Origin: Desulfobacterales bacterium
Lineage (GTDB): Bacteria; Desulfobacterota; Desulfobacteria; Desulfobacterales; Desulfosalsimonadaceae
Length of the DNA: 6,762 bases
Reading direction: 5' to 3'
Assembly: GCA_007127175.1 (NCBI GenBank)
Contig: SKZX01000376.1
Span: forward strand, 1-6,762
In this document: positions 4,647 to 6,762 of the stretch, one piece after another
Layout: the number at the start of each line of letters is the position of its first letter
How positions within the stretch are numbered: position 1 is the stretch's first letter
Notes under the pieces: model-generated
Databases searched by the model: none
What the model was told of the DNA's origin: nothing
The model's input: the letters and a program-made list of their open reading frames with translations, nothing else
Position numbers and translations under genes: made by a program

Positions 4647-6668
4647 TTACAGGTTTTCCGCCGACGATGATGCCACAACTTCAACATTCAGCTCTTGTGC
4701 CGCATCCGGCAGGCTTGCAAAAGCAACCATAAAAGGCATTGACGCATCTGGATTGACCACAGTCCCCTCGGTATCCGGGCGGCTCAAGCCGCTCATTATT
4801 TCCGAGAGCGACAACGTCGCCAGCGCATCCTGCTCAAGAACAACACCGGCAAATACCGTCTCCGATGACTGGATCAGCGCCCCGTCGCCGTCATAGATAT
4901 TTCCCTTGACACGAATCTGCGCCCTGGCCTGACCATACCGGTTTGTTACGTTCCCGGTGACCACCATCAATTCGCCAACGGTTTCATTGTTGATGAACAT
5001 GTATTCCGGTGTCGATATGGCGATCTGCAGTTTTCCGTCAGGGTCGGCCACCCCTACGGGGGCCGGGGTTTCAGGCGGCTCGGGCGCCCGCGTGCCCTGC
5101 AGGTAAAAATAGCCGGCTGCTGCAATGGCCAGAACAAGCAAAAGGATAAGGACGATGTTTAATGCTTTGGATTTTTCCTGTTTTTCAGGGATTACGGCGC
5201 TGGGGGCAACCCTGCGGGAGACGTCTTCCGGCGCCTTGTCAACCGGAGCTGCCGCAGCTTCGGCAGCGGGCTCGGCAGCTGTCGGGGCAACGGCCACCCC
5301 GGGAGCCGTTTCTTCCCTGCTTTCCCGGGCGGTTTCCATGGAAAACTTCTCCATGGTTTCGTCTTCAGGCACTTCCGTCTCATCCCTTACCGTTTCAAGA
5401 TCAAGATCAAAGGCCCTTGATTCCCCCGCTTCGGTGGCTGTATCCGCTTCCGTTTCGAAATCCAGCTCAAAGGTTTCCTCCTCCGCTTCCCGGCTCTGCT
5501 CCCGCGTTTCGTCATCGCCTTCCATGTCAAGGAAATCTTCCACCTCGGTCAGGTCAAATTCATCCTCCTCAACAGCGCCGGTTCCGGTTTCATCCTCAGT
5601 TAAAGCGGTTTTTTCTTCTTCAAGGTCAAAATCAAGATCAAACTCAAAGTCTTCGTCAGCCGCATCAGAAACAGCCCCGGCTTCTTCTTCGTCTATTTCA
5701 TCAAGGTCAAAATCCAGCGTTTCCTGATCCAGATCGTCTGAAGCGGCGAAAGCCCCTTCAGTTTCCGTTTCTCCGGGCGCATGGGTATCATCTTCGAGGT
5801 CCAGGCTGAAATCTTCCGTCGCTATCGCCTCATCCGTATCGTCTTCGATCAGGTCGATCTCGAATTCCCTTTCCTCGGTTTCGGCCTCGGCTTCTGCTTC
5901 GGCTTCGATCTCATCATCAAGATCCAGATCGAAATCCTCCTCAAAATCATCATCAATGAGCAAATCCTGCTCTCCGGAGCCTTCTGTCAAGTCTCCGCCT
6001 TCCTCAACAGTCTCCTTCAGGTCCAGGTCAAACTCTTCCAGGTCCGGATCTATACCCAGATCATCTTCCAACAGATCATCATCAAAACCCGTCGCTTCAG
6101 GGGAAACATCCGCTTCTTCTAATTCTGATACTGCAGAAACATCCCCCGCATCCTCAACCGTTTCCTGGACGGTGGATTCTTCGACAGTTTCTTCTGCTGT
6201 TTCCTGATCATCCAGCCAGCCGGTTTCCTCGTCAACGGTTTCGGATTCAAAGCCCGCGTCCGCATCGGTCTCTTCAAGGGCATCCGCTGTTACGGTATCA
6301 CCGGTGATCTGAAGTTCATCAAAATCAATCGTGGCGGTTTCCTCAAAGGTATCGGGATCTACAGTTTCGCCTTCATCGAACTCGTCGATCATCCCTGCCA
6401 CACGATCTTCAAAGTCCGTGGTCGTACCGAGTTCGGCATCTGATGTCGCTTCACCTGTTTCCTCAAGATCTGTTTCATCGTAGGTGGCGCCCCACTCTTG
6501 CGATTCTTCAGCCGTTTGATCAACAGAACTTCCTTCAGTACCGGAGGCTTGCGGTTTAACCAGGAACATGTTCTTGCACGTTGAACAACGCGCCCATATC
6601 CCCCCGGGCTTCACAAGGTCTTCATTCACATTGTACCTGGTTCCGCAGGATTCGCAGGTTATAATCAT
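4647..6668 (-). CDS. Zinc-ribbon (MJ0042) / acidic low-complexity / membrane helix / DUF3426-like protein
   Basis: The function is unknown; this is a 673-residue single-pass membrane protein. Residues 1-40 form an MJ0042-type zinc ribbon with CESC (5-8) and CSTC (28-31) as four zinc ligands and RYNV between them. Residues about 45-440 are extremely acidic and nearly free of lysine; in about 210-293 roughly half the residues are D or E. Short degenerate motifs recur here: EFDLDL, DFDLDLDD, FSLDLED, DFDLDEID, FEFDLDFDLEEE, FELDFE, AFDLDLE. An Ala/Pro-rich stretch (about 450-490) precedes a basic patch KQEKSK and one membrane helix at about 504-523. The remaining 150 residues fit a DUF3426 domain (ISTPEYMFINNETVGELMVVTGNVTNRY, then a beta-rich segment) and should be periplasmic, leaving the ribbon and acidic part in the cytoplasm. 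The same end-to-end layout of zinc ribbon, linker, helix and DUF3426 is familiar in proteobacteria, but usually with a shorter linker. The start ATG has GAGG seven bases upstream. It lies 16 bases after hpt, suggesting co-transcription. Confidence 0.9.
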   Translation of the reverse strand: MIITCESCGTRYNVNEDLVKPGGIWARCSTCKNMFLVKPQASGTEGSSVDQTAEESQEWGATYDETDLEETGEATSDAELGTTTDFEDRVAGMIDEFDEGETVDPDTFEETATIDFDELQITGDTVTADALEETDADAGFESETVDEETGWLDDQETAEETVEESTVQETVEDAGDVSAVSELEEADVSPEATGFDDDLLEDDLGIDPDLEEFDLDLKETVEEGGDLTEGSGEQDLLIDDDFEEDFDLDLDDEIEAEAEAEAETEEREFEIDLIEDDTDEAIATEDFSLDLEDDTHAPGETETEGAFAASDDLDQETLDFDLDEIDEEEAGAVSDAADEDFEFDLDFDLEEEKTALTEDETGTGAVEEDEFDLTEVEDFLDMEGDDETREQSREAEEETFELDFETEADTATEAGESRAFDLDLETVRDETEVPEDETMEKFSMETARESREETAPGVAVAPTAAEPAAEAAAAPVDKAPEDVSRRVAPSAVIPEKQEKSKALNIVLILLLVLAIAAAGYFYLQGTRAPEPPETPAPVGVADPDGKLQIAISTPEYMFINNETVGELMVVTGNVTNRYGQARAQIRVKGNIYDGDGALIQSSETVFAGVVLEQDALATLSLSEIMSGLSRPDTEGTVVNPDASMPFMVAFASLPDAAQELNVEVVASSSAENL
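5395..5712. repeat. Hexanucleotide-periodic tracts coding (D/E)(L/F) dipeptides
   Basis: Within the acidic coding region the plus strand shows runs of TCAANN hexamers: five in a row at 5620-5649, three at 5395-5412 and two at 5701-5712. Read on the minus strand they give alternating D/E and L/F codons (for example DFEFDLDFDLE). Similar imperfect periods occur at 5900-5960 (AEAEAEAE then DLDLDDE) and about 6015-6055. The pattern looks like local duplication of six-base units inside a real gene, not a separate element. Confidence 0.6.
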
Positions 6669-6684
6669 TTTGCGTCCTCGCTGG

Positions 6685-6762
6685 TTATGTTTTCAATTCA
6701 TAAATCGCGGGTAAATGCCGATACTGTTCAGCATAATCCAGACCGTATCCAACAAGAAAACC
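6685..6762 (-). CDS. hpt: Hypoxanthine phosphoribosyltransferase, C-terminal end only
   Basis: Twenty-five codons enter from the right edge and end in TAA at 6687-6685. The segment GFLVGYGLDYAEQYRHLPAI is very close to the C-terminal block of bacterial Hpt enzymes (VVGYGxDYxExYRNLPYIG), where the conserved valine, aspartate and tyrosine line the purine pocket. The enzyme converts hypoxanthine (and usually guanine) with PRPP to IMP or GMP in purine salvage. The protein ends YELKT, a few residues shorter than forms ending in GVLKPEVY. The active-site PRPP motif lies outside the window, so activity cannot be judged. The next gene starts 16 bases downstream on the same strand. Confidence 0.87.
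   Translation of the reverse strand, partial: GFLVGYGLDYAEQYRHLPAIYELKT

Noticed and set aside
5125..5809. Two long plus-strand reading frames (about 200 residues, Ser/Arg-rich and Pro/Gln/Arg-rich) opposite the acidic region
   Set aside because: They are antisense readings of repetitive GAN/TTN codons; composition is a direct product of the acidic gene and neither resembles a known protein.
1..6762. Mobile element, CRISPR array, phage remnant or defence system
   Set aside because: No transposase, integrase, direct-repeat/spacer pattern or attachment-site duplication is visible; the tRNA gene has no integrase beside it and no repeated 3' fragment was noticed.

Overview
This 6.76 kb stretch is compact, moderately GC-rich bacterial chromosome. 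Every gene I can support lies on the minus strand, so transcription runs from the right edge to the left. The gene content (hpt, an MJ0042 zinc-ribbon/DUF3426 membrane protein, tRNA-Met, a DUF1992 protein, a SHOCT-domain membrane protein, ddl, a PurD-PurE polypeptide and a TsaC/Sua5 protein) and the style of the proteins suggest a Gram-negative deltaproteobacterium-type organism, perhaps a sulfate reducer of the Desulfobacterota. That placement is inference from recall of family sequences, not a search. I see no insertion sequence, phage gene, CRISPR array or integration site.

Right part (6762 to 4647, reading leftwards): the last 25 codons of a hypoxanthine phosphoribosyltransferase gene (purine salvage) enter from the edge. 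Sixteen bases later a 673-residue protein begins. It has an N-terminal four-cysteine zinc ribbon, about 400 residues of very acidic low-complexity sequence rich in F-D-L-D-L-type motifs, one membrane helix and a C-terminal DUF3426-like domain. Middle (4624 to 3978): a promoter-like site, an elongator-type tRNA-Met(CAU) with encoded CCA, a 12-bp hairpin, and a DUF1992 gene whose real start is downstream of the hairpin. Left part (3889 to 1): a SHOCT-domain membrane protein, D-alanine--D-alanine ligase, a single ORF joining GAR synthetase (PurD) to N5-CAIR mutase (PurE), and a threonylcarbamoyl-AMP synthase gene cut by the left edge. Gaps here are 11 and 52 bases, and the last pair probably overlaps, so these four are likely one operon.

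Functionally the left block joins peptidoglycan precursor synthesis (Ddl), two non-consecutive steps of de novo purine synthesis on one chain (PurD step 2, PurE step 6b), and the first enzyme of tRNA t6A37 synthesis (TsaC). With hpt at the other end, purine metabolism brackets the window. The observation most worth following is the in-frame PurD-PurE fusion with essentially no linker. The second is the acidic, repeat-built cytoplasmic region of the zinc-ribbon protein. The rest looks like ordinary housekeeping chromosome, and I found no evidence of a new multi-gene system.
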